Below are positions 17,460 through 25,658 of a stretch of 64,000 nt of DNA, piece by piece (within the stretch, counting starts at the first letter, position 1; each line of letters opens with the position of its first letter). The DNA comes from an uncultured Oscillibacter sp. (lineage in GTDB: Bacteria; Bacillota; Clostridia; Oscillospirales; Oscillospiraceae). Under the pieces are notes generated by a model. That model was not told the DNA's origin. It did no database searches and saw only the letters and a program-made list of their open reading frames with translations. The stretch is from the NCBI GenBank assembly GCA_910584995.1, contig CAJUDW010000010.1, positions 1-64,000 on the forward strand, read 5' to 3'. Both the position numbers and the translations under genes were made by a program.

Positions 17460-17598
17460 GAGGAAAAATGGGCTGCCCCCTTCAAGATTTGCCGGATCAA
17501 ACGCCGCCCTTTGGACAGCCGGAGCCCGGGGGCGCCTCTGGGGCGGCTCCCGATATCCCGTTGTACCGGGGGGCGCGCCCCATAACCCTTCCACAAGA

Positions 17599-17629
17599 GG
17601 AGGCGGCCCGGGCAAGCCGGGCCGCCTCC
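17599..17629 (-). terminator. Terminator-like hairpin after the CBS gene
   Basis: Thirteen-base perfect GC-rich arms with a 5-base loop, 25 bases past the CBS gene stop. The following tract (TCTTGTGG) is only weakly T-rich. Confidence 0.55.
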
Positions 17630-17653
17630 AATTTGGCTTTTGTGAATTGCCCT

Positions 17654-18157
17654 TTAGATGGGCAGCGCCGCCTGCCGGAGCATGGGCCACTCCTCAAAAA
17701 CGCGGGCCGTTTCCGGAGGCCGGACGCTGCCGGGGGCAGGCCTGGCCATCCGCTTCTGGGAGAAATACCGGATGATGTCCTTCCGGGTGACAATGCCGGT
17801 GAAACTGCCCAAATCGTCCACCACCGGGACAAAGTTGTGGTTCATGGCGCTGTTCATCAGTTCCTCCATGCTGACGGTGATGCGGACCGCTGGATTGCTG
17901 TCCTCCGACAGGATATCCCGCACGCAGACCTTCTCCAACTCCTTCATGGAGCGGATCTTTCCGCCAGCCTCGCCGGAGAGCAGGCACCAAAGGAAATCCC
18001 CCTCCGTAACGGTCCCGGCGTATTTGCCCTCCCGGGTGATGACCGGGATGGCGGAATAGCCGTGGTACTTCATTTTCTCCAACCCTTGGCGGACACTGTA
18101 ATCGTCGTACAAAAAGGCAACGCGGCTTTTAGGTAGCAGAAAATAAGCGATATTCAT
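17654..18157 (-). CDS. Tandem CBS-domain protein
   Basis: A 167-residue cytoplasmic protein made of two CBS domains (about 8-70 with GYSAIPVITREGKYAGTVTEGDFL, and 88-145 with NHNFVPVVDDLGSFTGIVTRKDIIRYF). Such pairs bind adenine nucleotides or other ligands and act as sensors. The start MNIAYFLLPK follows a GAGG site; an upstream in-frame start has none. It is transcribed divergently from a Crp/Fnr-type regulator across a 387-base gap. The ligand and target are unknown. Confidence 0.88.
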   Translation of the reverse strand: MNIAYFLLPKSRVAFLYDDYSVRQGLEKMKYHGYSAIPVITREGKYAGTVTEGDFLWCLLSGEAGGKIRSMKELEKVCVRDILSEDSNPAVRITVSMEELMNSAMNHNFVPVVDDLGSFTGIVTRKDIIRYFSQKRMARPAPGSVRPPETARVFEEWPMLRQAALPI

Positions 18158-18544
18158 ATTTATAAAGCCTCTTTTCTCTGGGGCTGTGAGGCCCCGCCGG
18201 GTCTTGTTTACTGGCACGTTTTTCCCTGTTGACTAAGTCTTGGATAGGTTAGTTATAGTATACAAGAAGACTCGGAACGATTGATGAACAAATTGTGAAA
18301 TCCGCCTTAAATTTTTCTGAAATTCCAGGAGGGGAGAGGTATGACTTATTTCTGCCGGGCCAAAGGCGGGAAAAGTGGGCGCCAGTCTCGGGAAGTGGGA
18401 GAGGCGGGGCGTTCCAGGGTGGGGACCAAGGGGGGCAGGTGGAGAAAAGCCCTTTGGGGATTTCCAAAGCCTGGGCTTTACTTTCCGCCGGAAAGCTGGT
18501 ATGATAGCGATGTTGTATATGCAACAGAAGGGGGTGCGGACGCC
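18158..18544. other. Divergent intergenic region, CBS gene / Crp-like gene
   Basis: No gene is supported here. A plausible promoter for the Crp-like gene is TTTACT-N17-TATGAT ending near 18504; its spacer contains TTTCC-GCC-GGAAA, an imperfect palindrome that could be an operator. At 18322-18341 AGGAGGGGAG precedes an ATG in frame with the Crp-like gene; the extra 68 residues would be low-complexity and unlike the family, so I did not use it. A TATACT-like element on the minus strand near 18257-18265 may serve the CBS gene. Confidence 0.45.
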
Positions 18545-19198
18545 ATGATGACCCAGAGGGAACTGGAGATGAGCCCGCTGTTTCAGGATATCCGCTATGA
18601 GGATTACCGCCGGATGATGGGCTGTTTCAAGACGGTGCAGAAGTCCTTCCGCCCGGACGATGTGGCGTGGGACCTCTCCGCCGCAGGCAGCGGGGAACTG
18701 GGGGTGATCGAGCGGGGACGGGCCGCCCTGATCCGCATGGACGAGGATGGCGTCACCACGGTTCTGGAGGATCTGGAGAGCGGCGGCGTGTTCGGCCTGC
18801 CTATTGCCGAGCCGGGCGGAGACAGCCTGGAGGTGGTGTGCCGCACCGCCTGCGACGTGCTGTTTATCGACTATTCCCATATTTTAAAGAGGTGTGAGCG
18901 GGCTTGCGTCCACCACAGCCTCCTGGTGCGGAACATGCTGGAACTGATGTCTGGCAAGGCCCTGGCCCTGGCGGAGCGTGTGGATGTGCTGTCCCGCAGG
19001 TCCATCCGGGAGAAACTCCTCTGCTATTTTCGGCAACTGGCGAAAAAGGCTGGGGGGGATACCTTTACCCTGCCCTTCTCCCTCAGCACCCTGGCGGACT
19101 ACATCGCTGCCGACCGCAGCGCCATGATGCGGGAACTGAAGCGCCTCCGGGAGGAGGGGATCCTCCGCTCTGAGGGGCGGCAGTTCACCCTCTGCTAA
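18545..19198 (+). CDS. Crp/Fnr-family transcriptional regulator
   Basis: A 217-residue regulator. An N-terminal cyclic-nucleotide-type beta-barrel (about 10-120, with ERGRAALIRMDEDG and LEDLESGGVFGLP) leads to a long dimer helix. The C-terminal winged helix follows (SIREKLLCYFRQLAKK, then LPFSLSTLADYIAADRSAMMRELKRLREEGIL). No cysteine set typical of FNR iron-sulfur ligands is visible, and the cAMP-binding residues are not recognisable, so the effector is unknown. The start MMTQRELEM follows AAGGGGG. It lies directly upstream of nfnAB, which it might control, but I see no confident Crp site there. Confidence 0.88.
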   Translation: MMTQRELEMSPLFQDIRYEDYRRMMGCFKTVQKSFRPDDVAWDLSAAGSGELGVIERGRAALIRMDEDGVTTVLEDLESGGVFGLPIAEPGGDSLEVVCRTACDVLFIDYSHILKRCERACVHHSLLVRNMLELMSGKALALAERVDVLSRRSIREKLLCYFRQLAKKAGGDTFTLPFSLSTLADYIAADRSAMMRELKRLREEGILRSEGRQFTLC

Positions 19199-19342
19199 CG
19201 GCCTTCCTGCCGCCGGAGGGCAGAGCGGCTGCACCGTAGCGTCGGGATGCATCCGGACAAAACCGCCTTGGACTCTCTTAAAAATTTTATCAAGATGAAT
19301 GGGGCGGCTTTCTGAGAAATTGCGGAATCCCGGCGGGACCCA

Positions 19343-19379
19343 TTGACGGGAGAAGGGAAATCTGTTAAAATGTGAACAA
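19343..19379 (+). promoter_or_regulatory. nfnAB promoter with Rex-like operator
   Basis: TTGACG (19343-19348), 17-base spacer, TAAAAT (19366-19371). Overlapping the -10 box, 19362-19379 reads CTGTTAA-AATG-TGAACAA. This matches 12 of 14 fixed positions of the Rex repressor consensus TTGTTAA-N4-TTAACAA. Rex responds to the NADH/NAD+ ratio, which fits the transhydrogenase downstream. Rex itself is not in the window. Confidence 0.65.
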
Positions 19380-19445
19380 TATGTCGTGTCATTGGGGTAC
19401 ACAGCATCGGATAAAAATCAAACATTCGGGAAAGAAGGAACACTT

Positions 19446-20288
19446 ATGTATCGTATCGTGAGAAAAGAGGCCCTCCGTCCCACCGTGACGCTGTATGAAA
19501 TTGAAGCGCCCCTCATCGCCAAGAAGGCGAAGCCGGGGCAGTTTATCATCCTGCGGGTGGATGAACACGGCGAGCGTATTCCCATCACCATCAATAACTA
19601 TGATCCGGAGAAGGGCACCGTTACCATCATCGTCCAGACCGTGGGCGCTACCACGGAAAAACTCCGCCATTTGAACGAGGGCGACAGCCTCCAGGATTTT
19701 GTGGGCCCCCTGGGGAAACCCACGGAGACCGAGGGGAAGAAGAAGGTGTGCGTAGTGGGCGGCGGCGTCGGCTGCGCCATTGCCTATCCGGTACTGAAGA
19801 AGTTCCATGACGATGGCGCGGAGGTCCATGCGATCGTAGGCTTCCGCACGGAGGATCTGGTCATCCTGGAGGACGATTTCAAGAAGTCCAGCGACAAACT
19901 CATCGTCTGCACTGACGACGGCAGCTACGGCCGCAAGGGCCTGGTCACCGACGCCCTGAAAGAACTCATTGAGGCCGGGAACCAGTACGACGAGGTCTTC
20001 GCCATCGGGCCCATGGTCATGATGAAATTCGTCAGCAAGACCACGGAGCCCTACGGTGTGCCCACCACTGTTTCCATGAGCCCCATCATGATCGACGGCA
20101 CCGGCATGTGCGGCGGCTGCCGGCTGAGCGTGGGCGGCGAGATGAAGTTCGCCTGCGTGGACGGCCCCGACTTCGACGGCCACAAGGTGGACTGGGATCT
20201 GGCGGTGAAGCGGAACCAGATGTACATGGATTTTGAAAAGCACAAGTACGAGGATGCATGCAATCTCTTCAAAAAGGAGGCCCAATAA
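19446..20288 (+). CDS. nfnA: NfnA-type FAD/NAD-binding ferredoxin-NADP reductase subunit
   Basis: Small subunit of the NADH-dependent reduced ferredoxin:NADP+ oxidoreductase (also annotated SudB or DHODH electron-transfer-like). 280 residues: an FAD-binding barrel (about 1-100, with GQFIILRVDEHGERIPITI), an NAD-binding domain (VCVVGGGVGCAIAYPVLKKF near 105) and a C-terminal [2Fe-2S] cluster region with MCGGCRLSVGGEMKFACVDGP (about 220-240). The start follows AAGGAA; the longer frame is not used. It is two bases from nfnB. Together they perform flavin-based electron bifurcation linking NADH, ferredoxin and NADPH, as known for NfnAB; the assignment relative to sulfide dehydrogenase rests on family resemblance. 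Confidence 0.88.
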   Translation: MYRIVRKEALRPTVTLYEIEAPLIAKKAKPGQFIILRVDEHGERIPITINNYDPEKGTVTIIVQTVGATTEKLRHLNEGDSLQDFVGPLGKPTETEGKKKVCVVGGGVGCAIAYPVLKKFHDDGAEVHAIVGFRTEDLVILEDDFKKSSDKLIVCTDDGSYGRKGLVTDALKELIEAGNQYDEVFAIGPMVMMKFVSKTTEPYGVPTTVSMSPIMIDGTGMCGGCRLSVGGEMKFACVDGPDFDGHKVDWDLAVKRNQMYMDFEKHKYEDACNLFKKEAQ

Positions 20289-20290
20289 TC

Positions 20291-21673
20291 ATGGCCAACA
20301 TGTCCTTACAGAAAAACCCTATGCCCTCCCAGGATCCCAACGTCCGGAACAAAAACTTTGAGGAGGTGGCCCTGGGCTACACGGAGGAGCAGGCCCTGGA
20401 CGAGGCCCAGCGGTGCCTGAACTGCAAGAATAAGCCCTGCATGACCGGCTGCCCCGTGATGGTACATATCCCCGAGTTCATCCAGGAGGTGGCCAAGGGC
20501 GACTTTGAGGCCGCCTATCAGATCATCGCCGCCACCTCCGCCCTGCCCGCCGTCTGCGGCCGTGTCTGCCCCCAGGAGACCCAGTGCGAGAAGTATTGCG
20601 TCCGGGGCAAGAAGGGCGATCCCGTAGGCATCGGCCGCCTGGAGCGGTTCGTGGCTGACTGGCATAACCAGCACAGCAAGGAAGCCCCCGCCAAGCCCGC
20701 CTCCAACGGGCACCGGGTGGCCGTGGTGGGCTCCGGCCCTGCGGGGCTCACCTGTGCCGGGGATCTGGCCCGGAAGGGGTACGAGGTCACTGTCTTTGAG
20801 GCGCTGCATCTGGCGGGCGGCGTGCTGGTGTACGGTATTCCCGAGTTCCGTCTGCCCAAGTCCATTGTCCAGAAGGAAGTGGACGGACTGAAGGCCCTGG
20901 GCGTCACCATCGCCACGGATACCGTGGTGGGCCGGACTATCTCCATCGACGAACTGATGGAGGAGCAGGGCTTCGAGGCTGTGTTCATCGGCTCCGGCGC
21001 GGGCCTGCCCATGTTCATGAACATCCCCGGCGTCAACTACCGGGGCGTCTATTCCGCCAACGAGTTCCTCACCCGGATCAACCTGATGAAGGCCTACCTG
21101 CCGGACTCCGACACCCCCATCCAGCACCCGAAGAAGGTGGCCGTGGTAGGCGGCGGCAACGTGGCCATGGACGCCGCCCGCTGCGCCAAGCGGCTGGGGG
21201 CAGAGGTGTACGTGGTCTACCGCCGGGGTATGGAGGAACTGCCCGCCCGGAAGGAAGAGGTGGAGCATGCTGAGGAGGAGGGCATCATCTTCAAGACCCT
21301 CCACAACCCGGTGGAGATCTTCGCCGACGGGAACGACGATGTGAACAAGGTCCGCTGCATCAAGATGGAACTGGGGGAGCCGGACGCCTCCGGACGCCGC
21401 CGTCCCATCGAGATTCCCGGCAGCGAGTTCGACATTGACGTGGACTGCGTGATCATGGCCCTGGGCACCAGCCCCAACCCCCTGATCAAGTCCACCACCA
21501 AGGGCCTGGAGATCAACAAGAAGGGCGGCATCGTGGTGAACGAGGACGGCCTGACTTCCCGGGAGAACGTGTATGCCGGCGGCGACGCCGTCACCGGCGC
21601 GGCTACGGTCATCCTGGCTATGGGCGCGGGCAAAACCGCCGCCAAGGCCATCGACGAGGCGCTGGGCAAATAA
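20291..21673 (+). CDS. nfnB: NfnB-type NADPH-dependent glutamate synthase-like subunit
   Basis: Large subunit paired with nfnA. 460 residues. An N-terminal iron-sulfur domain carries two cysteine clusters (CLNCKNKPCMTGCPV near 40-55 and CGRVCPQETQCEKYC near 90-105). An FAD Rossmann fold follows (VAVVGSGPAGLTCAGDLARKGYEVTVFE near 145), then an NADPH fold (VAVVGGGNVAMDAARCAKRLGAEVYVVYRR near 290) and a C-terminal FAD-contact segment (VYAGGDAVTGAATVILAMGAGK). Sequence is that of the GltA/GltD homotetramer family. Next to nfnA it is best read as NfnB; glutamate synthase is excluded by the lack of a large glutaminase subunit. Ribosome site AGGAGG. Confidence 0.9.
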   Translation: MANMSLQKNPMPSQDPNVRNKNFEEVALGYTEEQALDEAQRCLNCKNKPCMTGCPVMVHIPEFIQEVAKGDFEAAYQIIAATSALPAVCGRVCPQETQCEKYCVRGKKGDPVGIGRLERFVADWHNQHSKEAPAKPASNGHRVAVVGSGPAGLTCAGDLARKGYEVTVFEALHLAGGVLVYGIPEFRLPKSIVQKEVDGLKALGVTIATDTVVGRTISIDELMEEQGFEAVFIGSGAGLPMFMNIPGVNYRGVYSANEFLTRINLMKAYLPDSDTPIQHPKKVAVVGGGNVAMDAARCAKRLGAEVYVVYRRGMEELPARKEEVEHAEEEGIIFKTLHNPVEIFADGNDDVNKVRCIKMELGEPDASGRRRPIEIPGSEFDIDVDCVIMALGTSPNPLIKSTTKGLEINKKGGIVVNEDGLTSRENVYAGGDAVTGAATVILAMGAGKTAAKAIDEALGK

Positions 21674-21699
21674 GTGCCGCGCGGATAGGGAAATATAGA

Positions 21700-21727
21700 A
21701 GGCGGGACGGTCGAAACCGTCCCGCCT
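21700..21727 (+). terminator. Terminator of nfnAB
   Basis: Twelve-base perfect arms, CGAA tetraloop, followed by CTTATT; 26 bases after the nfnB stop. Confidence 0.8.
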
Positions 21728-21911
21728 CTTATTGGTAAAAGGGCCTTGCAGGGTTCCTGCCCCAGGCGCAAACCGGATGAAAGCCTGTTTTCTCCGGCGG
21801 CGTGCGGGCCAGGGAAAACGCGCCCACAAGCCCGGGGATTGCCTGCAGCCAGCGGGAAATCCCCGGGCGCAGCCTTTTCAAACCAGCAGATCCGCCGCTT
21901 GTTGGTTTTTT

Positions 21912-23672
21912 TCAGAACAGGGGGATGAACTGGAGGTTCCCATCCACCCGGCCGCCGATGCCGTCAATAGCGCAGTTGTCTGTATACTGCCAGTAATCCA
22001 TCTGATAGTAGAAGGTGGGGTAAAGCTTCTCCGACGTTTCCTTCTTGTACTCCGGATACCAGCTCAGGTACGGCGTAATGGCCCCCTGGTCGTACTTCAC
22101 ATAGCCCACGTAATTCCCGGCGTAAATCATCGGCGTATAGCCGGCTTCCTCAATCCGGCGGCAGAAGGCAATGGCGCAGGCGGTGGCCATTTCTGGCGTG
22201 GTGCCGTAAACCCGGTAGGAGGAGTCGCTCATCTCCCAGTCGTAGGCCACGGGGCCGTTGATGCTCAGGCCCTGCAAATGCTGGATGACGAAATCCGCCT
22301 CCTCAATGGCCTCCTCCACGGTGATGGCCTGGGCGAAGAAGTAGACGCCGGTCTCAATCCCTGCGTTCATGGCGCCGATGATGTTCTCCCGGTAGTAGGC
22401 GTCCTCCGCCAGCGCGCCGGTGGAGTAGCCCCGGAGGCCGATCCGCACCATGGCGAATTCCACGCCGTCGGCGGCCACGGCATCCCAGTTGATGGTCTTG
22501 TTCTCGCTAGCCCGGTTCTGATAGGCAGAAACGTCAATGCCAAAGCGGGTCCGGAACCGATCCCCCACATAATCCAGCCGGTCGGGGCGCTCCGTGTTCC
22601 AGAGGAAGTCCCCCTCCCCCAGGTAACTGGGCTCAGCGGCTTCGTAAACGGGAATTTGCCGGTTGCTGTAGGCGATGTATTGCCCGGTGGTGGTGCCGGG
22701 GGTGTAGACCTCGCTGGGCTGGATCCCGGGGTATGTGATGGGTTCCCCGGTGATCGGATCCAAAGGGGTGCCGGGGGGGACGGGATTTTCCGGGTTTTCA
22801 GGATCCCCGGGCACGACAATTACGCCGGGCTCCTCCCCCAGGGGCGGATTTCCTTGGGACGGATCCGCCGGGGCCGTCACAATGGTGGGCTCCACAGGGC
22901 TGAAATTCCGGATGATGCCGTTTACCGTCACGTTGGAAAGGGTTACCGCCCCGGTGACGCCGGGGGCCAGGATGAGATCGCCGTAGATGGTCATGTTTTC
23001 CAGGCTGGCGCCTCCGGAGGCGTTGATCAGCATGGAGCCGAAGACGTCGGCATGATAGACCCGGGTTTCCTGGGCCAGTTCCTGCACCATGTTGTTGAGG
23101 ATATTCAGGAACTCTGCCCGGGTGATGGCGTCCATGGGACGGAAATACCCGTCGGGGCAGTCAGAGATCCAGCCCCGAAGGGCCATTTCCGCCACAGGCC
23201 CCCGGGCGTATTCCGAGAGCCGCTCCGCGTCGTGGTAGGGGAGGGAGACCGTGGTGGCCTCCAGCTGGAAGGCCCGGGCCAGCATGGTCACAGCCTGCTG
23301 GCGGGTGATAGTGTCGGAGGGCAGGGCTTTTCCGTTATTGCCAAGATACACGCCGGCGGCGTGAAGTTTCAGGACCGCCTCCTCCCAAAAGGCCCCTGCC
23401 GTGTCGGAGAAGGTCTCCGCCGGGGAAATGGACTGAAATTTAAAAAAGCGGTCCAGGATCCCGGCAAAGGCACCCCGGGTGATGGAGGCGTCCGGCCGGA
23501 AGGAGCCGTCCTCATAGCCGCCGATGATGCCGTATGTCTGGCTCCACTTGTCAATGGCGCCCTCCGCCCAATGGCCGGCGGTATCGGAAAAGGCGGCGGA
23601 TACCGGCGTCAACGCCAGTGCGCCGGCCAGGGCCGCGGCCAGGACCTGTTTAGGCAGTCGAATTTTTTTCAT
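21912..23672 (-). CDS. SLH-domain GH25 lysozyme, surface anchored
   Basis: Secreted cell-wall hydrolase of 586 residues. A signal peptide (VLAAALAGALALTPVSAAF) is followed by three S-layer-homology repeats (about 27-75 FSDTAGHWAEGAIDKW, 85-135 FSDTAGAFWEEAVLKL, 145-200 with PVAEMALRGWI) that bind pyruvylated wall polymers. A beta-rich region and a Pro/Gly-rich linker (about 250-320) lead to a C-terminal glycoside hydrolase 25 domain (from FGIDVSAYQN near 380). Its catalytic-type residues lie in the VAYDWEMSD segment, and it ends in QYTDNCAIDGIGG. The enzyme should cleave muramic acid to GlcNAc bonds. The start follows AGAAAGGA. Its leader holds a promoter-proximal terminator. Confidence 0.93.
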   Translation of the reverse strand: MKKIRLPKQVLAAALAGALALTPVSAAFSDTAGHWAEGAIDKWSQTYGIIGGYEDGSFRPDASITRGAFAGILDRFFKFQSISPAETFSDTAGAFWEEAVLKLHAAGVYLGNNGKALPSDTITRQQAVTMLARAFQLEATTVSLPYHDAERLSEYARGPVAEMALRGWISDCPDGYFRPMDAITRAEFLNILNNMVQELAQETRVYHADVFGSMLINASGGASLENMTIYGDLILAPGVTGAVTLSNVTVNGIIRNFSPVEPTIVTAPADPSQGNPPLGEEPGVIVVPGDPENPENPVPPGTPLDPITGEPITYPGIQPSEVYTPGTTTGQYIAYSNRQIPVYEAAEPSYLGEGDFLWNTERPDRLDYVGDRFRTRFGIDVSAYQNRASENKTINWDAVAADGVEFAMVRIGLRGYSTGALAEDAYYRENIIGAMNAGIETGVYFFAQAITVEEAIEEADFVIQHLQGLSINGPVAYDWEMSDSSYRVYGTTPEMATACAIAFCRRIEEAGYTPMIYAGNYVGYVKYDQGAITPYLSWYPEYKKETSEKLYPTFYYQMDYWQYTDNCAIDGIGGRVDGNLQFIPLF

Positions 23673-23713
23673 GGCAGATCCTTTCTGTCGGTTTTTGTCG
23701 ATTTGCCGCTCAT

Positions 23714-23753
23714 CAAAAAGCACACCGCAGCCCAGGAGCGGGCCGCAGTGTGC
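23714..23753 (-). terminator. Terminator hairpin inside the SLH-GH25 leader
   Basis: Arms 23740-23753 and 23720-23733 (14 pairs including wobbles) with a 6-base loop, followed on the minus strand by TTTTT. It lies between the promoter and the gene, only about 14 bases from the predicted start, so most transcripts would stop unless something overrides it. Confidence 0.65.
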
Positions 23754-23773
23754 TGATGTCGCGCCTTTTGCCT

Positions 23774-23803
23774 ATTATAACCGAAAAAGGAGGCGCTGGT
23801 CAA
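23774..23803 (-). promoter_or_regulatory. Promoter of the SLH-GH25 gene
   Basis: TTGACC (23798-23803), 18-base spacer, TATAAT (23774-23779) on the minus strand. Confidence 0.8.
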
Positions 23804-23846
23804 TACTTCCGGGGAAATTCCCAGAAAGTGTTATGTAAACGTTGTG

Positions 23847-24479
23847 TTAACGCTTCCGGGCGGGATGCCGGATGACCGTTCGCCATCTGGCCGGATCCAC
23901 CCGGCGGGCGTCGGAGAGGTAAATTTCATGGTGCAGGCGGGTTTCCGACAGATCGTTCACGTAACCGGCCTCCGCCAGGTAGGCGTCCATCTTCTCCACG
24001 CTCTCCGCCTCCCGGTCAAAGGGGCCGGTGTGGAGGATCTGGGCGCAGAGGCCCTCGTCCACCGTCAGGAACTCCGCGCCGGAGCAGTCCAGGCCCTTTT
24101 TCCGGGCGGCTTCCCCTGCGGCCCAGTCAAAATCCGCCTGCCGGACGAACTCCGGGAGCCGGATGACGGAGATCCAATGGAAACCGCTTTTGCGCCGGGG
24201 ATCAAAGCCCTCCACGCCATCCTGCCGCCAGAAGCCCTCCAGAGGGGGGACTACATACTGGTAAAAGCCCTCGATCTGCCGCCCGCCCCGGTAACTCATT
24301 TTCAGGGTATAGGCCAGGGCGTACAGCACACCGATGGAGGCCTTGTAGGCCCCGCCCTCCTGGTTGGGATCCCCCTGGCCCCGGACGGCGATGTAATTGG
24401 CGGGCGGGACAGTGACCAGTTCCGGTTTGCCGGTGGGCATGTAAAATTCCTTGTACTCTTTTTTAAAGTCGAACGCCAT
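23847..24479 (-). CDS. GyrI-like small-molecule-binding protein
   Basis: A 210-residue protein with the two-lobed GyrI-like/SOUL fold pattern of stand-alone small-molecule binders (MAFDFKKEYKEFYMPTGKPE, VPPANYIAVRGQGDPN, VVPPLEGFW, FHWISVIRLPEFV, LHHEIYLSDARRVDP). There is no DNA-binding domain. Family relatives hydrolyse or sequester xenobiotics. It lies 126 bases downstream of a MerR regulator whose C-terminal domain has the same fold, probably in one transcript. The start follows AAGGAGATG. The ligand is unknown. Confidence 0.85.
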   Translation of the reverse strand: MAFDFKKEYKEFYMPTGKPELVTVPPANYIAVRGQGDPNQEGGAYKASIGVLYALAYTLKMSYRGGRQIEGFYQYVVPPLEGFWRQDGVEGFDPRRKSGFHWISVIRLPEFVRQADFDWAAGEAARKKGLDCSGAEFLTVDEGLCAQILHTGPFDREAESVEKMDAYLAEAGYVNDLSETRLHHEIYLSDARRVDPARWRTVIRHPARKR

Positions 24480-24605
24480 GGACTCATCTCCTTTGCAGGT
24501 ATCATACCGGGCCTGCCGCCGGCTGTCAAGAAGCGGAGGACCGGGGGAGGGGGCAGGCGGCAACCGCCTGCCTTGCCTCTGCCCGGGCCTGCGGGCGGTC
24601 GGGCG

Positions 24606-25424
24606 TCATGCCCTCCGCCGCACCGGATAGCAGACCTCCGTGACGAATTCCTCCGGGTTCCGGGTGTCGTGGGGGCTGACATGGTAGAAGTTGAAGAACG
24701 GCCCGCAGAACTCCCAGCCGCTGGATTCCACCCAGGCGGCCACTGCCTCAATGGCGCTGTCCATCTGGCTGTAGCTGCCCCGGAAGGTGGCGGAGGCCAC
24801 CTCCACCGCAGGGACGGTCTTGAACTTGACGTGATCCGTGTCGGGGTACGTCCCTCGGACGCTTTTCTGGATCTCCACATCCACATCGGACTCCCGGAAC
24901 TCCCTATCATGGAACACGGCGGCGCAGAGGGACGGATCCCCGTCCTGAATGTGCATCCTGGCAGTTTCCTGGCAGAAGATGCCCCAGAGATCGCCCTCCC
25001 GGTCATAGCGGGGGATGATTTGCCGTACGCTGGCCACCTGCCGCTCCGGGATGGTTTTTACCGTAACATCGTATTGCATAGGTTCATCCTTTCTCAGCCG
25101 CACAAGGGCTGTATCCAGAAGCCGCAGCCGCCGCTCCGTTTCCTCCGCCTCCGCCTGAAGCTGGGCTTTTTGCAGCAGGAAGGCCCGCTCCAGGGCCGCC
25201 CCGTCCTCCCAGCGTCCCAGGAGATCCCCGATGGCGGCGTGGGTGAAGCCCATATCCTTCAGCGCCCGTATCCGGTTTGCCGCAGGCAGCTGGCACTCCT
25301 TGTAGTAGCGGTAGCCGGTGAAGGGGTCGATGGTCTCCGGGGCCAAGAGCCCGGCCTCGTCATAGATCCGCAGCAGGCGGATGCTGGTCCTGGACAGTTT
25401 TGAAAATTCTCCGATTTTCAGCAT
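24606..25424 (-). CDS. MerR-family regulator with GyrI-like effector domain
   Basis: A BmrR-like transcription factor of 272 residues. An N-terminal MerR winged helix (LKIGEFSKLSRTSIRLLRIYDEAGLL, then PFTGYRYY, about 2-70) is followed by a coiled-coil dimer helix (about 80-120, AFLLQKAQLQAEAEETERRL). The C-terminal GyrI-like drug-binding domain spans about 125-270. The start follows GCGGAGGA. Its own promoter has the 19-base spacer and symmetric operator typical of the family, so it likely activates itself and the downstream GyrI-like gene on binding a ligand. No efflux pump is adjacent. Confidence 0.92.
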   Translation of the reverse strand: MLKIGEFSKLSRTSIRLLRIYDEAGLLAPETIDPFTGYRYYKECQLPAANRIRALKDMGFTHAAIGDLLGRWEDGAALERAFLLQKAQLQAEAEETERRLRLLDTALVRLRKDEPMQYDVTVKTIPERQVASVRQIIPRYDREGDLWGIFCQETARMHIQDGDPSLCAAVFHDREFRESDVDVEIQKSVRGTYPDTDHVKFKTVPAVEVASATFRGSYSQMDSAIEAVAAWVESSGWEFCGPFFNFYHVSPHDTRNPEEFVTEVCYPVRRRA

Positions 25425-25498
25425 GGGTTTTCCTCCGCATCGATGGGATTTTTCGGGGATCGCCGGGGAATTCCCGGCGGCCCCCCAGGCCTTCGCAT

Positions 25499-25529
25499 AT
25501 CGTAAGCCCTCCCCCGGGGGGAGAGTCAA
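25499..25529 (-). promoter_or_regulatory. MerR-type promoter/operator
   Basis: TTGACT (25524-25529) and TACGAT (25499-25504) are separated by 19 bases. That is too long for normal sigma-A but is the hallmark of MerR-activated promoters. The spacer contains the inverted repeat CTCCCCC-C-GGGGGAG, closely like the BmrR/Mta operator core. It controls the MerR gene 75 bases downstream. Confidence 0.8.
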
Positions 25530-25554
25530 GGGGGGAAATGAAAAATGTTAAACC

Positions 25555-25583
25555 GGGGCCCGGGCATGAAGTGCCCGGGCCCC
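25555..25583 (-). terminator. Terminator of recG
   Basis: Twelve-base perfect GC arms, 5-base loop, followed on the minus strand by GGTTTAACATTTTTC; 75 bases after the recG stop. Confidence 0.7.
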
Positions 25584-25658
25584 AGCCTGCAGGTTGGTTT
25601 GGGCGGGCCTTGCAGACCCCGGAATGGCCCTATCCGCAAAGCGCCGCCGGTTTTGCGG

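Noticed and set aside
18341..18544. Longer N-terminus for the Crp-like protein from an ATG with a strong ribosome site
   Set aside because: The added 68 residues are Gly/Arg/Lys-rich and do not resemble any Crp/Fnr N-terminus, while MMTQRELEM begins as family members do and has its own ribosome site.
20291..21673. Glutamate synthase small subunit
   Set aside because: No large glutaminase/synthase subunit is present, and the adjacent FAD/NAD subunit fits NfnAB.
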